DNA of 64,000 nt, from contig URCQ01000004.1 of the NCBI GenBank assembly GCA_900546435.1, positions 1-64,000 of the forward strand, written 5' to 3'. A model generated the notes under the pieces. It was not told the DNA's origin, did not search any database, and saw only the letters and a list, made by a program, of their open reading frames with translations. Position 1 is the first letter of the stretch, and each line of letters starts with the position of its first letter. Shown one piece after another: positions 1 to 6,448 of this stretch. The translations under genes were made by a program, and so were the position numbers. The stretch comes from an uncultured Pseudobutyrivibrio sp. (GTDB lineage Bacteria > Bacillota > Clostridia > Lachnospirales > Lachnospiraceae).

Positions 1-32
1 CTGTCGTCCTCGACAATTAAAATCTGCTTCAT
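1..32 (-). CDS. Response regulator, N-terminus only (runs off the window)
   Basis: The first eleven codons read MKQILIVEDD and then leave the window. This is the usual opening of a CheY-like receiver domain: a beta strand followed by the acidic pair that binds magnesium at the phosphorylation site. A ribosome binding site (AAAGGAAGTGAGG) lies just upstream of the ATG. The output domain and the partner kinase are outside the window, so only the family level can be called. Confidence 0.6.
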   Translation of the reverse strand, partial: MKQILIVEDD

Positions 33-143
33 ATCCTCACTTCCTTTGCTTTTTGTAGATAGTATAACAGGCAAATGTCCGAGAATTGTTACAAGGACAA
101 ATATATTTATCATTTTACAGCTTTTTTATGTGTACTGCAATTT

Positions 144-183
144 TATAAAAGAAAGGACAGCAGTATCATCAAATTGCTGTCCT
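144..183 (-). terminator. Rho-independent terminator
   Basis: A 9-bp perfect stem (AGGACAGCA at 154-162 with TGCTGTCCT at 175-183) is followed on the minus strand by a T-rich tract. It sits 60 bp downstream of the truncated XRE-type ORF and ahead of the response regulator gene, so it probably ends transcription of the former. Confidence 0.6.
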
Positions 184-243
184 TGCGGTTTATTATAGCT
201 GGTAGTGTATAAGCGTGGGTTCATCATATTTGGTGTGGTATCT

Positions 244-381
244 TTAACTATGGGAAACTCCACATTCCCATTTTGATATTGTTTTATTTGTTACACAAAG
301 TTGTTCCGCCAATTCTTTTTGTGTTAACCCCTTTTGTTTTCTTTGTTCTGCCAAAAAAGCACCAATCTTTTTGCTATCCAT
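244..381 (-). pseudogene. Truncated XRE-family helix-turn-helix protein (45 aa)
   Basis: The ORF starts with MDSKKIGAFLAEQRKQKG, continues with LTQKELAEQL and ISKWECG, then stops after 45 codons. This is the N-terminal part of a Cro/C1-type (XRE) DNA-binding domain. In intact members the ISKWE motif is followed by the rest of the HTH fold and often a C-terminal domain, which are absent here. A one-base change near codon 42 would open a longer frame (GVPIVKDTTP...), so a frameshift is plausible. A good ribosome binding site (GGAGG) lies 8 bp before the ATG. It could still be made as a mini-protein, but I read it as a decayed regulator. Confidence 0.6.
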
Positions 382-539
382 CCCCAATCCTCCGATGTTA
401 TTTTCATCTTATGTTGTGTATTGTCAAAAAACAAGTCTTTTCGTCTCAAATTGCGGTCTACGTTTTGTAGACTCTCTCATTAATAGCGTTGCATCAACTT
501 ACAAGGATCATAAATTTACTATTGCTAAAATTCATTTAC

Positions 540-569
540 AAAAAAGGCTCTGCCATGATAGCAGAGCCT
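540..569 (-). terminator. Strong rho-independent terminator of the small RNA
   Basis: A 9-bp perfect stem (AGGCTCTGC at 545-553 with GCAGAGCCT at 561-569) with a 7-nt loop is followed on the minus strand by six T residues (540-545). No protein gene ends immediately upstream, which is why the interval to the promoter at 714-742 is read as an RNA gene. Confidence 0.8.
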
Positions 570-707
570 CCGACATTTTCTTTCGAAAACACATAGTTTC
601 TAGCCAGATTGTGGTAAATGTCAAACCCGTATAAAGCTGATAAGGCACTGCATTCTGGCACAACACCTTACTTTCGCGCTTGACAGACACTCAAGTTGCC
701 TGTCGTT
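540..707 (-). ncRNA. Candidate free-standing small RNA, about 168 nt
   Basis: The interval starts just after a near-consensus sigma-A promoter (714-742) and ends at a strong intrinsic terminator (540-569). It has no convincing ORF. The predicted transcript begins with an 8-bp hairpin (GACAGGCA with UGUCUGUC). It then has UAAGG/CCUUA and GCCAGA/UCUGGC pairings that interleave like a pseudoknot, a UUUUC-GAAA-GAAAA hairpin and the terminator stem. This architecture fits an independent structured RNA rather than a leader, because the next gene downstream (the XRE fragment) starts about 160 bp beyond the terminator. I do not recognise the family. Confidence 0.55.
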
Positions 708-713
708 ATTATT

Positions 714-742
714 ATATTACCTACCTTAAGAATGTATGTCAA
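714..742 (-). promoter_or_regulatory. Sigma-A promoter of the candidate small RNA
   Basis: On the minus strand TTGACA (737-742) and TAATAT (714-719) are separated by exactly 17 bp. The expected start of transcription is around 706-708. The hexamers match the vegetative consensus in 6/6 and 5/6 positions. Confidence 0.7.
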
Positions 743-768
743 TCTTAATTTTTGTTCTTCCCTTTCCA

Positions 769-1170
769 TTACTTATAATATTTCTGAGCATTATTCTTAA
801 ATTGTTCAAATAGTGGAATATACTCATTTACAATAACTTCAAATTCTTTTACCGCCAGACTGCCATCATAATCATGCGCCAACTGATTCCGAATGCGAAG
901 CATCTGCATCCATTTATCATCATCAATAATGCGATTGGTAAATGCCTGCTGTAACGTATCTCTCGGAGATCCTATCGCAAAATCAAGAATCCCCAATTGC
1001 TTCACCAATATATCTTTCATTACTTTCCAGGCAATATCAAAAGTAAGATTAAAATTCATGATCGTACCTTCCAGCACGAAATCTTCGCTTGGATTTGCAT
1101 TTTTGCTCTTTTTCAGATTATCTATACATTTACAAAATGTACGATAACGATTAATATATTTGTTTTCCAT
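769..1170 (-). CDS. HepT-like HEPN-domain toxin / nucleotidyltransferase substrate-binding protein
   Basis: This 133-aa protein resembles the HI0074 (nucleotidyltransferase substrate-binding) branch of HEPN proteins. It carries the signature RNQLAHDY at residues 94-101, matching the RX4HXY motif of HepT ribonuclease toxins: Arg94 and His99 would form the RNase site, and Tyr101 is the position AMPylated by MntA in characterised pairs. The start at 1170 (MENKYINRYR) is preferred over upstream codons because it gives the usual family length. It overlaps the end of the MNT gene by 20 bp, which implies translational coupling. Activity is inferred from the family. Confidence 0.8.
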   Translation of the reverse strand: MENKYINRYRTFCKCIDNLKKSKNANPSEDFVLEGTIMNFNLTFDIAWKVMKDILVKQLGILDFAIGSPRDTLQQAFTNRIIDDDKWMQMLRIRNQLAHDYDGSLAVKEFEVIVNEYIPLFEQFKNNAQKYYK

Positions 1171-1432
1171 ACTTACGAATATCCTCCAACAAAAACTCAT
1201 TGTGAATACTATTATAATCGAAGATATCTATCTTTCGCAATGTGTCAATCTGCTCCAAATCTTCTTCCAATTTTGTTATATTATCACAATCGTACACCAC
1301 AAAATCAATATCACTCGTAGGTACTGCTGTTCCTGTCGCGAATGATCCAAATAAATCTAATCGTTTGCATCCATGTTTCTTGCAAATAGTTGCAACATGA
1401 TCAATAACTTCCGCTATTGGCATTGTGTTCAT
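1151..1432 (-). CDS. MntA-like minimal nucleotidyltransferase antitoxin
   Basis: A 93-aa protein with a pol-beta-type nucleotidyltransferase core. GSFATGTAVPTSDID at residues 29-43 is an exact GSX10DXD motif, with Asp41 and Asp43 as the metal ligands. In HEPN/MNT (type VII) toxin-antitoxin modules such proteins inactivate the HepT toxin by adding AMP groups to the RX4HXY tyrosine. GGAGGGAG lies about 7 bp before the ATG at 1432, so this start is chosen over the one nine codons upstream. The gene starts 33 bp after aroE ends and could be co-transcribed with it. Confidence 0.82.
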   Translation of the reverse strand: MNTMPIAEVIDHVATICKKHGCKRLDLFGSFATGTAVPTSDIDFVVYDCDNITKLEEDLEQIDTLRKIDIFDYNSIHNEFLLEDIRKYGKQIY

Positions 1433-1465
1433 ATAACTAACTCCCTCCATGCTTTTCACAGCGTC

Positions 1466-2332
1466 CTATGAAAAATACTTTTCTTTTATGATGTCCACTG
1501 GCATTTCCTGTCCTGTCCACAGTTCAAAAGATGCTGCTCCCTGGTACAAAAGCATATACATACCATTGGATATTTTACATCCTGCTGCCTTTGCTTCGCG
1601 CAGAAGTCTCGTCTCCTTTGGATTGTAGATTACATCAAATACGAAAAGATCCGGTTGGAACATTGTCGTATCTGTAATAATGGTTGCATCCGTCTTTGGA
1701 GCCATGCCAACCGATGTGCCGTTGACAAGAATCGCACTGTCCGCAATGGCTGCGCGAAGCACCTCTGGGTCTTCATAATCATGCAGCGTCACTTTACACG
1801 TGGTACGCTCATTCAACTGGTTCACAATATCCTGCGCACGCTCCCAAAAAGCATCCTTGATATTAAATACCTGAATCTCAGCCACACCATCAAGCGCTGC
1901 CTGCACCAAAATAGCTGTTGCAGCTCCGCCGGCACCAAGAAGTGTCATCTTCTTTCCAATGATATCTACACCCTTGTCCTTAACAGCACGCATAAAACCT
2001 ACGCCATCTGTCGTATATGCAGTCAGCACACCATCCTCATTAACAATGGTGTTGCATGCACCGGAAATCTCAGATGCAGGCGAAAGCTTATCTGCTAATT
2101 TACACATAATACTCTTTCCCGGCATCGTAATATTCCAACCTCGCGCTCCCATGGTACGAAGTCCCTCTACCGCCTGCGGCATCTTCTCTTCCGGCACATC
2201 AAACGCTAAGTACGCGTAATCCAATCCCAACTGCTTACATGCTTCATTGTGCATTGCCGGCGATATACTGTGTGCCACCGGGCTTCCAAGCAAACATAAA
2301 AGCCCTGTATGTCCTGTAATCTCTTTTCCCAT
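1466..2332 (-). CDS. aroE: Shikimate dehydrogenase
   Basis: This 288-aa protein reduces 3-dehydroshikimate to shikimate with NADPH in aromatic amino acid synthesis. The N-terminal substrate domain shows GSPVAHSISPAMHN (about residues 17-30), NITMPGK with the catalytic lysine, and CNTIV. The C-terminal half has the nucleotide-binding GAGGAATA loop. The length is normal for AroE. It lies 56 bp downstream of aroK on the same strand, and aroD starts divergently on the other side of aroK, so three consecutive steps of the pathway sit together. The helper function is cytosolic. Confidence 0.95.
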   Translation of the reverse strand: MGKEITGHTGLLCLLGSPVAHSISPAMHNEACKQLGLDYAYLAFDVPEEKMPQAVEGLRTMGARGWNITMPGKSIMCKLADKLSPASEISGACNTIVNEDGVLTAYTTDGVGFMRAVKDKGVDIIGKKMTLLGAGGAATAILVQAALDGVAEIQVFNIKDAFWERAQDIVNQLNERTTCKVTLHDYEDPEVLRAAIADSAILVNGTSVGMAPKTDATIITDTTMFQPDLFVFDVIYNPKETRLLREAKAAGCKISNGMYMLLYQGAASFELWTGQEMPVDIIKEKYFS

Positions 2333-2388
2333 CTTTTTTCCTCTTTTCTATATGTTGTAGTTTATTCTCGTTTCAACAGCATCATACG

Positions 2389-2916
2389 CTACTCATTAAC
2401 CTTTGTAATGATTTCCTCACAAATATCATCGACGCTCTTACCATCGGTAGCAATGACGATATCAGCAGCTGCTTCATAAGCTTCCCGACGCTTTTCCATC
2501 AGTTCTGCAATATAATCTACGTTCTTATTATTTTCCAGAAGCGGCCTGTCATGGCTATGCTTGACATGTTCTAAAATCGTCTCCGGGTTGGCTGTAAGAA
2601 GCACTACCTTACCACTCTTTTTCATCTCATCCACATTCACCTGGCGCATCGGTACACCACCGCCGCACGACACGATCATGTTCTTTTTTTCGCGACTTTC
2701 TCGCAAAAACGCAGTCTCTTCGTTACGGAAATATTCCTCTCCGTGTAACTCAAAAATCTCTGATATACTCATGCCATTGCGTTTTGCAATAATCTCATCC
2801 ATTTCCACCACATCCATGGCGAACATACGCTGTAAAGCCTTTGAAACTGTACTTTTTCCAACACCCATAAAGCCAATCAGAAAAATATTAAAATCTAACT
2901 TCTCCAAATCTTTCAT
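2389..2916 (-). CDS. aroK: Shikimate kinase
   Basis: A 175-aa P-loop kinase that phosphorylates shikimate at the 3-hydroxyl. The Walker A motif GFMGVGKST is at about residues 16-24. The shikimate-binding stretch with FRNEE and the SCGGG motif around residue 84 follow, then the lid region (SHDRPLLE). The length is typical of a free-standing AroK. The gene heads the aroK-aroE pair and is divergent from aroD. Confidence 0.95.
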   Translation of the reverse strand: MKDLEKLDFNIFLIGFMGVGKSTVSKALQRMFAMDVVEMDEIIAKRNGMSISEIFELHGEEYFRNEETAFLRESREKKNMIVSCGGGVPMRQVNVDEMKKSGKVVLLTANPETILEHVKHSHDRPLLENNKNVDYIAELMEKRREAYEAAADIVIATDGKSVDDICEEIITKVNE

Positions 2917-3021
2917 TTTTCAAGTCCTCTGCCTTCTTTTATGTAAAATCACAGATATCTACATGACTTCACGAATTTCTTCCATCATAACGTATGGCAG
3001 GTCTGAATTCAAGTACTCTTT

Positions 3022-3049
3022 GACTTTAAAGTGATAAAGTCATTTTTTA
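3022..3049 (+). terminator. Hairpin with T-run in the aroK-aroD intergenic region
   Basis: GACTTTA (3022-3028) pairs with TAAAGTC (3035-3041) and is followed by ATTTTTTAT on the plus strand. No plus-strand gene ends just upstream, so this may be an attenuator-like element of aroD or an operator-like dyad rather than an ordinary terminator. The stem is short and AT-rich. Confidence 0.35.
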
Positions 3050-3135
3050 TCAAAAGGCAGTTGCATTTATGCAAAACAACGAGTACATTCATTATAGTTA
3101 GGTTTTACATGCATATTATAGTAGGAGAATACATT

Positions 3136-3900
3136 ATGAATCCTGTAAAAGTAAAAAATATCGAAATCGGTACTGGAATGCCAAAGATTATCGTTCCCAT
3201 CGTCGGTGTGACAAAGGAAGAAATTCTTACTACAGCACGTTCCTTTCATACCATTCCACTTGATGTAGTAGAATGGCGTGCTGATTGGTTTGAGGGCGTC
3301 TTTGACTTTACGCAAGTAGAAGATGTATTAAAAGAACTTCGTAACATCCTTGGTGAAACACCACTGCTCATGACTTTCCGGACTTCCGCAGAAGGTGGCG
3401 AAAAATCTATTTCCGTTGATGCCTATAAAGAATTAAATATTCATGCGTCCCAAACCGGTAATGTCGATCTTATTGATGTTGAGATTTTTATTGGTGATGA
3501 TACAGTATCCGAAATCATTGCCGGTGCGCACGCTGTTGGTGTAAAAGTCATTGCTTCTAATCATGATTTTTACAAAACACCTTCCAAAGAGGACATCCTC
3601 CAGCGTCTATGTAAAATGCAGGACATGGGGGCTGATATCCCCAAAATCGCTGTCATGCCACAAAGCAAAAAAGATGTTTTGACACTCCTCTCCGCAACAG
3701 AAGAAATGACACGCTGTCATGCCACAAGTCCAATTATAACCATGTCTATGGCAGATACCGGTGTCCTCAGCCGTCTCTGCGGTGAGGTATTCGGTTCCTC
3801 CATGACATTTGCCGCTGCCAATAAAACTTCTGCCCCTGGTCAAATGAATGTTGATGACGTAAATACAGTGCTTACTCTGCTGCATAATGCTATACAATAA
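3136..3900 (+). CDS. aroD: 3-dehydroquinate dehydratase, type I
   Basis: A 254-aa protein that dehydrates 3-dehydroquinate to 3-dehydroshikimate through a Schiff-base mechanism. Visible family marks are EWRADWFEG, FRTSAEGGEKSI, the catalytic-histidine segment IASNHDF, and PKIAVMP with the Schiff-base lysine; SAPGQM lies near the C-terminus. The start at 3136 (MNPVKVKNIEIGTGMP) is chosen because TAGGAG lies about 9 bp upstream; the longer upstream frame has no supporting site. The gene is transcribed away from aroK/aroE and ends at a strong bidirectional terminator. Confidence 0.95.
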   Translation: MNPVKVKNIEIGTGMPKIIVPIVGVTKEEILTTARSFHTIPLDVVEWRADWFEGVFDFTQVEDVLKELRNILGETPLLMTFRTSAEGGEKSISVDAYKELNIHASQTGNVDLIDVEIFIGDDTVSEIIAGAHAVGVKVIASNHDFYKTPSKEDILQRLCKMQDMGADIPKIAVMPQSKKDVLTLLSATEEMTRCHATSPIITMSMADTGVLSRLCGEVFGSSMTFAAANKTSAPGQMNVDDVNTVLTLLHNAIQ

Positions 3901-3930
3901 AAAATAGCTAAGGCACATATAAAGCATATA

Positions 3931-3959
3931 AAAAAGAAGCCTCGCGGCTTCTTTTTTTA
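3931..3959. terminator. Bidirectional terminator between aroD and the zinc-ribbon gene
   Basis: AAGAAGCC-TCGC-GGCTTCTT forms an 8-bp stem with an A-run on the left and a T-run on the right, so it can end transcription on both strands. Two genes converge on it. Confidence 0.85.
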
Positions 3960-4181
3960 TTCTCCCGGATGACTGGAGATTACTTTTCCGGTATTCCACA
4001 AGTCTGCAGCGCGCTGTGCTGCATCTTCACGTTTTGCTTCCTCTTTGTAATCAATATTTACAGAACGGCTGCCACAGTCCATACATGCTACATAAAAGCT
4101 GTTGCCATTCTCCTCCTCCAACAATCCTGCGCCTCCGCAGATTGGGCAATCCTGTAATTCAATCTTATCAAAAATATCCAT
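3957..4181 (-). CDS. Small zinc-ribbon protein (Lar-like)
   Basis: A 74-aa protein with two CxxC knuckles (CPICGG and CMDCGS), followed by a helix rich in Ala, Glu and Arg with the sequence AADLWNTG. This layout resembles the Lar/restriction-alleviation-like zinc-ribbon family found in many phage and bacterial genomes. The start MDIFDKIELQ is preferred because GGAG precedes it. It follows the C_GCAxxG_C_C gene by 16 bp and is probably co-transcribed with it. No specific function can be read. Confidence 0.6.
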   Translation of the reverse strand: MDIFDKIELQDCPICGGAGLLEEENGNSFYVACMDCGSRSVNIDYKEEAKREDAAQRAADLWNTGKVISSHPGE

Positions 4182-4197
4182 TTTGATGCTCCATTCC

Positions 4198-4593
4198 TTA
4201 TTTATTCTCTGTGAGTTCATCAATCAGTTCGATGGACTCCTTAATCATATTATCACAATGTACCTTTTTCTCGCCACCTTTTCTGGCATTTTCCTGCAAT
4301 AACGCCGCACAGTCTGTCAATCCATCATGCATATCTGCCATACGTTTGCGATATTCTCCGACGACTTTTGGCGAATCTATGCCCATAGCGCCTAACACCA
4401 TCAGTCCACTTGTGATTGCTCCACAAGTACCACCGCATTTCATGCCACCGCCAAAATTGCAGCCGATGGCTGCCGCCTGTTCCTCATTCATGCCAAGTTC
4501 ATCTGCGTAAACGCGCATGATAGTCTGTGCGCAGTTATTTACCATTGGCATCTCGTTTCTTAACTCCATTGCTTTATCTACATGTTGATTCAT
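4198..4593 (-). CDS. C_GCAxxG_C_C family protein
   Basis: A 131-aa protein with the cysteine pattern NNCAQTI, GCNFGGGMKCGGTCGA, DCAALL and HCDNMI. This is the pattern after which the C_GCAxxG_C_C (putative redox) family is named. The spaced cysteines suggest a metal or redox centre, but no reaction is established. The length is normal. It is transcribed ahead of the small zinc-ribbon gene, giving two cysteine-rich proteins in one unit. Confidence 0.75.
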   Translation of the reverse strand: MNQHVDKAMELRNEMPMVNNCAQTIMRVYADELGMNEEQAAAIGCNFGGGMKCGGTCGAITSGLMVLGAMGIDSPKVVGEYRKRMADMHDGLTDCAALLQENARKGGEKKVHCDNMIKESIELIDELTENK

Positions 4594-4708
4594 ATTTTAT
4601 CCTCCATTTAGTATAGATGCACTTTTCGATTTTATACAAGTATAACACGAGCAAAACGCTTTCCTTTGTTCAAAATCAGAAACCTCACAACACCGCTACC
4701 ATGAAAGC

Positions 4709-4745
4709 AAAAAATGCTGAGCCACCAAAAAACAGCAGCTCAGCT
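4709..4745 (-). terminator. Terminator of the DUF5692-like membrane protein gene
   Basis: GCTGAGC (4716-4722) pairs with GCTCAGC (4738-4744), and on the minus strand it is followed by a run of six T residues (4709-4714). It lies about 25 bp past the stop codon at 4768. Confidence 0.7.
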
Positions 4746-4767
4746 ATGTAAGTGAAATTATGAAATT

Positions 4768-5700
4768 TTAGTTTTCAGCAACAATCTTCTTGTAATGTGC
4801 TGTTTCTGTATAAAGTTCATCCTTAAGTGGGTTCTTCTTATTCTTACGAATAACGTATACCTGATAGATGAAAAGTCCAGCGTTACTTGCAAGTGCAAGG
4901 AAGCTTACGATAAAGAATGCTGTTGGATTGTGTGTTGTTGGTACTGGTGCTACGCGATCTGCGAAAGTAGGTACTGTCATGATAAACATAATCCAAAGTG
5001 CCAATGTCTGTGCTCTGTGCTGTAACCAGCACCCTCTCTTGATGAAGAATGAAGGAATGGTACAAGACAAAAGAAGCAACATTCCACAGTATACAGAATG
5101 GTCTGAAATACAGTTGTACGTATATGCAAAGTTCCACAAATCATAGGTCAAAATGTAGATCCAGTCCATATCTGGCCACATCATATCACGAGATTTTTCT
5201 TTTGATACGAAGATTCCTGACCAACCACAGATCAATAAGATATTGAAGATACCTGCAATACCATTCATTACGTTCCAAGGTCCGGAAATTGTCCATAAGT
5301 TGTCAACATATCCGCCTTCTGTCAATCCCCATGAGAATACCTGGAAATCACGCATAACCGCTTCGCAGATATTGGCTGCCAAAATAATTGGTGGGAAGTA
5401 CATAGCAAACTTGCTGTGCTCAATCTTTGGGCAGAAACGAATCAGCATGAAGCCGATACATCCTGCCAGTGCAGAGTAAGTCTTAACCCAGTTAAACCAG
5501 TTACCTGTTCCATATTCATTACCCGGTGCAGCCGTTGTAGGCCAGATTGCAATGGTAAGCACCAATGGTACAATAACAAATAATAAGATTCCTCCCCATT
5601 TTTTTGTTCTGCCCAGTTCATTAAAAGCGATCAGTGCTAATAAAACAAACGCCATAAAGCCCCAGGTCTTTAAATCCGGTACATTGTACAAAATACCCAT
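4768..5700 (-). CDS. Polytopic membrane protein (probably DUF5692 family)
   Basis: A 310-aa protein with about eight to nine hydrophobic segments, for example FMAFVLLALIAF near residue 20, ILLFVIVPLVLTIAIW near 45, and a last one around FFIVSFLALASNAGLFIY. The C-terminal tail is charged. The Trp- and Asn-rich loop segments (GPWNVMNGIAGIFN, DLWNFAYTYNC) look like the DUF5692 family, but I assign this from memory. The gene is divergent from a TetR regulator, a layout typical of a repressor and its target. It has a strong AAGGAGGGG ribosome binding site. Transport or stress roles would be guesses. Confidence 0.6.
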   Translation of the reverse strand: MGILYNVPDLKTWGFMAFVLLALIAFNELGRTKKWGGILLFVIVPLVLTIAIWPTTAAPGNEYGTGNWFNWVKTYSALAGCIGFMLIRFCPKIEHSKFAMYFPPIILAANICEAVMRDFQVFSWGLTEGGYVDNLWTISGPWNVMNGIAGIFNILLICGWSGIFVSKEKSRDMMWPDMDWIYILTYDLWNFAYTYNCISDHSVYCGMLLLLSCTIPSFFIKRGCWLQHRAQTLALWIMFIMTVPTFADRVAPVPTTHNPTAFFIVSFLALASNAGLFIYQVYVIRKNKKNPLKDELYTETAHYKKIVAEN

Positions 5701-5726
5701 ACCAAACCCCTCCTTAATAATTTTTA

Positions 5727-5739
5727 CACACTTTGTGCA
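5727..5739. promoter_or_regulatory. Palindromic site near the membrane protein start, candidate TetR operator half
   Basis: CACACTTTGTG (5727-5737) is part of a sequence that reads ATGCACA-AAG-TGTG on the minus strand. The same ATGCACA half-site forms the larger dyad at 5811-5837. The site lies about 30 bp upstream of the membrane protein ATG, close to its promoter. Confidence 0.35.
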
Positions 5740-5810
5740 TTTTTATGTTATTATTATATAGACATATGGGCGAATAAAACAATCGCCAACCATCATACAA
5801 ATGAGTAGAA

Positions 5811-5837
5811 ATGCACAGCATATCGTTTTGTGTGCAT
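5811..5837. promoter_or_regulatory. Inverted repeat, candidate operator of the adjacent TetR regulator
   Basis: ATGCACA (5811-5817) and TGTGCAT (5831-5837) form a perfect 7-bp dyad with a 13-bp spacer. It lies 22 bp before the TetR-family ATG in the divergent promoter region. A related ATGCACA box occurs at 5727-5740. TetR-family repressors usually bind such dyads and control themselves and the divergent gene. Confidence 0.45.
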
Positions 5838-5858
5838 TAAATTGGGGGAGTTTTTATC

Positions 5859-6434
5859 ATGGAAGAAAAAAAAGCACGAAAAACAGACCGTCGCATCGAA
5901 AAAACAAAGCAGGCAATGCGCCATGCTTTCGTAGAATTACTCAAAAAAAAGCCTTACAATGCAATCACAATCTCAGAATTGACACGTGAAGCAGATATTG
6001 ACCGACGGACTTTCTATTTGCATTATGAATGTATTGAAGACCTCGTTTCAGAAATGCAGCAAATCGCACGCGACATGATTGCAGAACAGTTAAAGAATTG
6101 TGAAAACGTACAGCTCGATACATTATTTGATGGGCTGACCAATGTCGTGCGGGACAAAATGGATTTTTACCGCGTGATCTTTACAGAGCCAAGCTGCTCT
6201 GCCTTTTTTGAGGATGGTGTCGCTGCCATCAAATACTGTATCCTCGCATCCAATCCGGACAGTACACTTTCGGATCAGCAAAAGGAGTATTATACCGAAT
6301 ACATAGCCAATGGCATCATGGGACTGTACGCCTACTGGTTCCGCCAGGACAATCCGGAATTGTCCTTAGATGCGTTTACCGAAATGGCAAAAGCATCCAT
6401 GACGGAAAGCATCTGCCTGATCCGCCATGGATGA
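5859..6434 (+). CDS. TetR/AcrR-family transcriptional regulator
   Basis: A 191-aa protein with an N-terminal TetR helix-turn-helix (residues about 12-60). Typical marks are RIEKTKQAMRHAFVELL, ITISELTREADIDRRTFY and LHYECIEDL. The C-terminal half is a ligand or dimerisation domain of the TetR_C type found in Firmicutes (ADGIMGLY-like segment IANGIMGLYAYWFRQ). The ATG follows GGGGGAG by about 8 bp. It is divergent from the membrane protein gene at 4768-5700, which is the likely target. It converges with the GH3 gene; only 14 bp separate the two stops and I see no terminator there. Confidence 0.88.
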   Translation: MEEKKARKTDRRIEKTKQAMRHAFVELLKKKPYNAITISELTREADIDRRTFYLHYECIEDLVSEMQQIARDMIAEQLKNCENVQLDTLFDGLTNVVRDKMDFYRVIFTEPSCSAFFEDGVAAIKYCILASNPDSTLSDQQKEYYTEYIANGIMGLYAYWFRQDNPELSLDAFTEMAKASMTESICLIRHG

Positions 6435-6448
6435 TCTTAGCATCCTAA

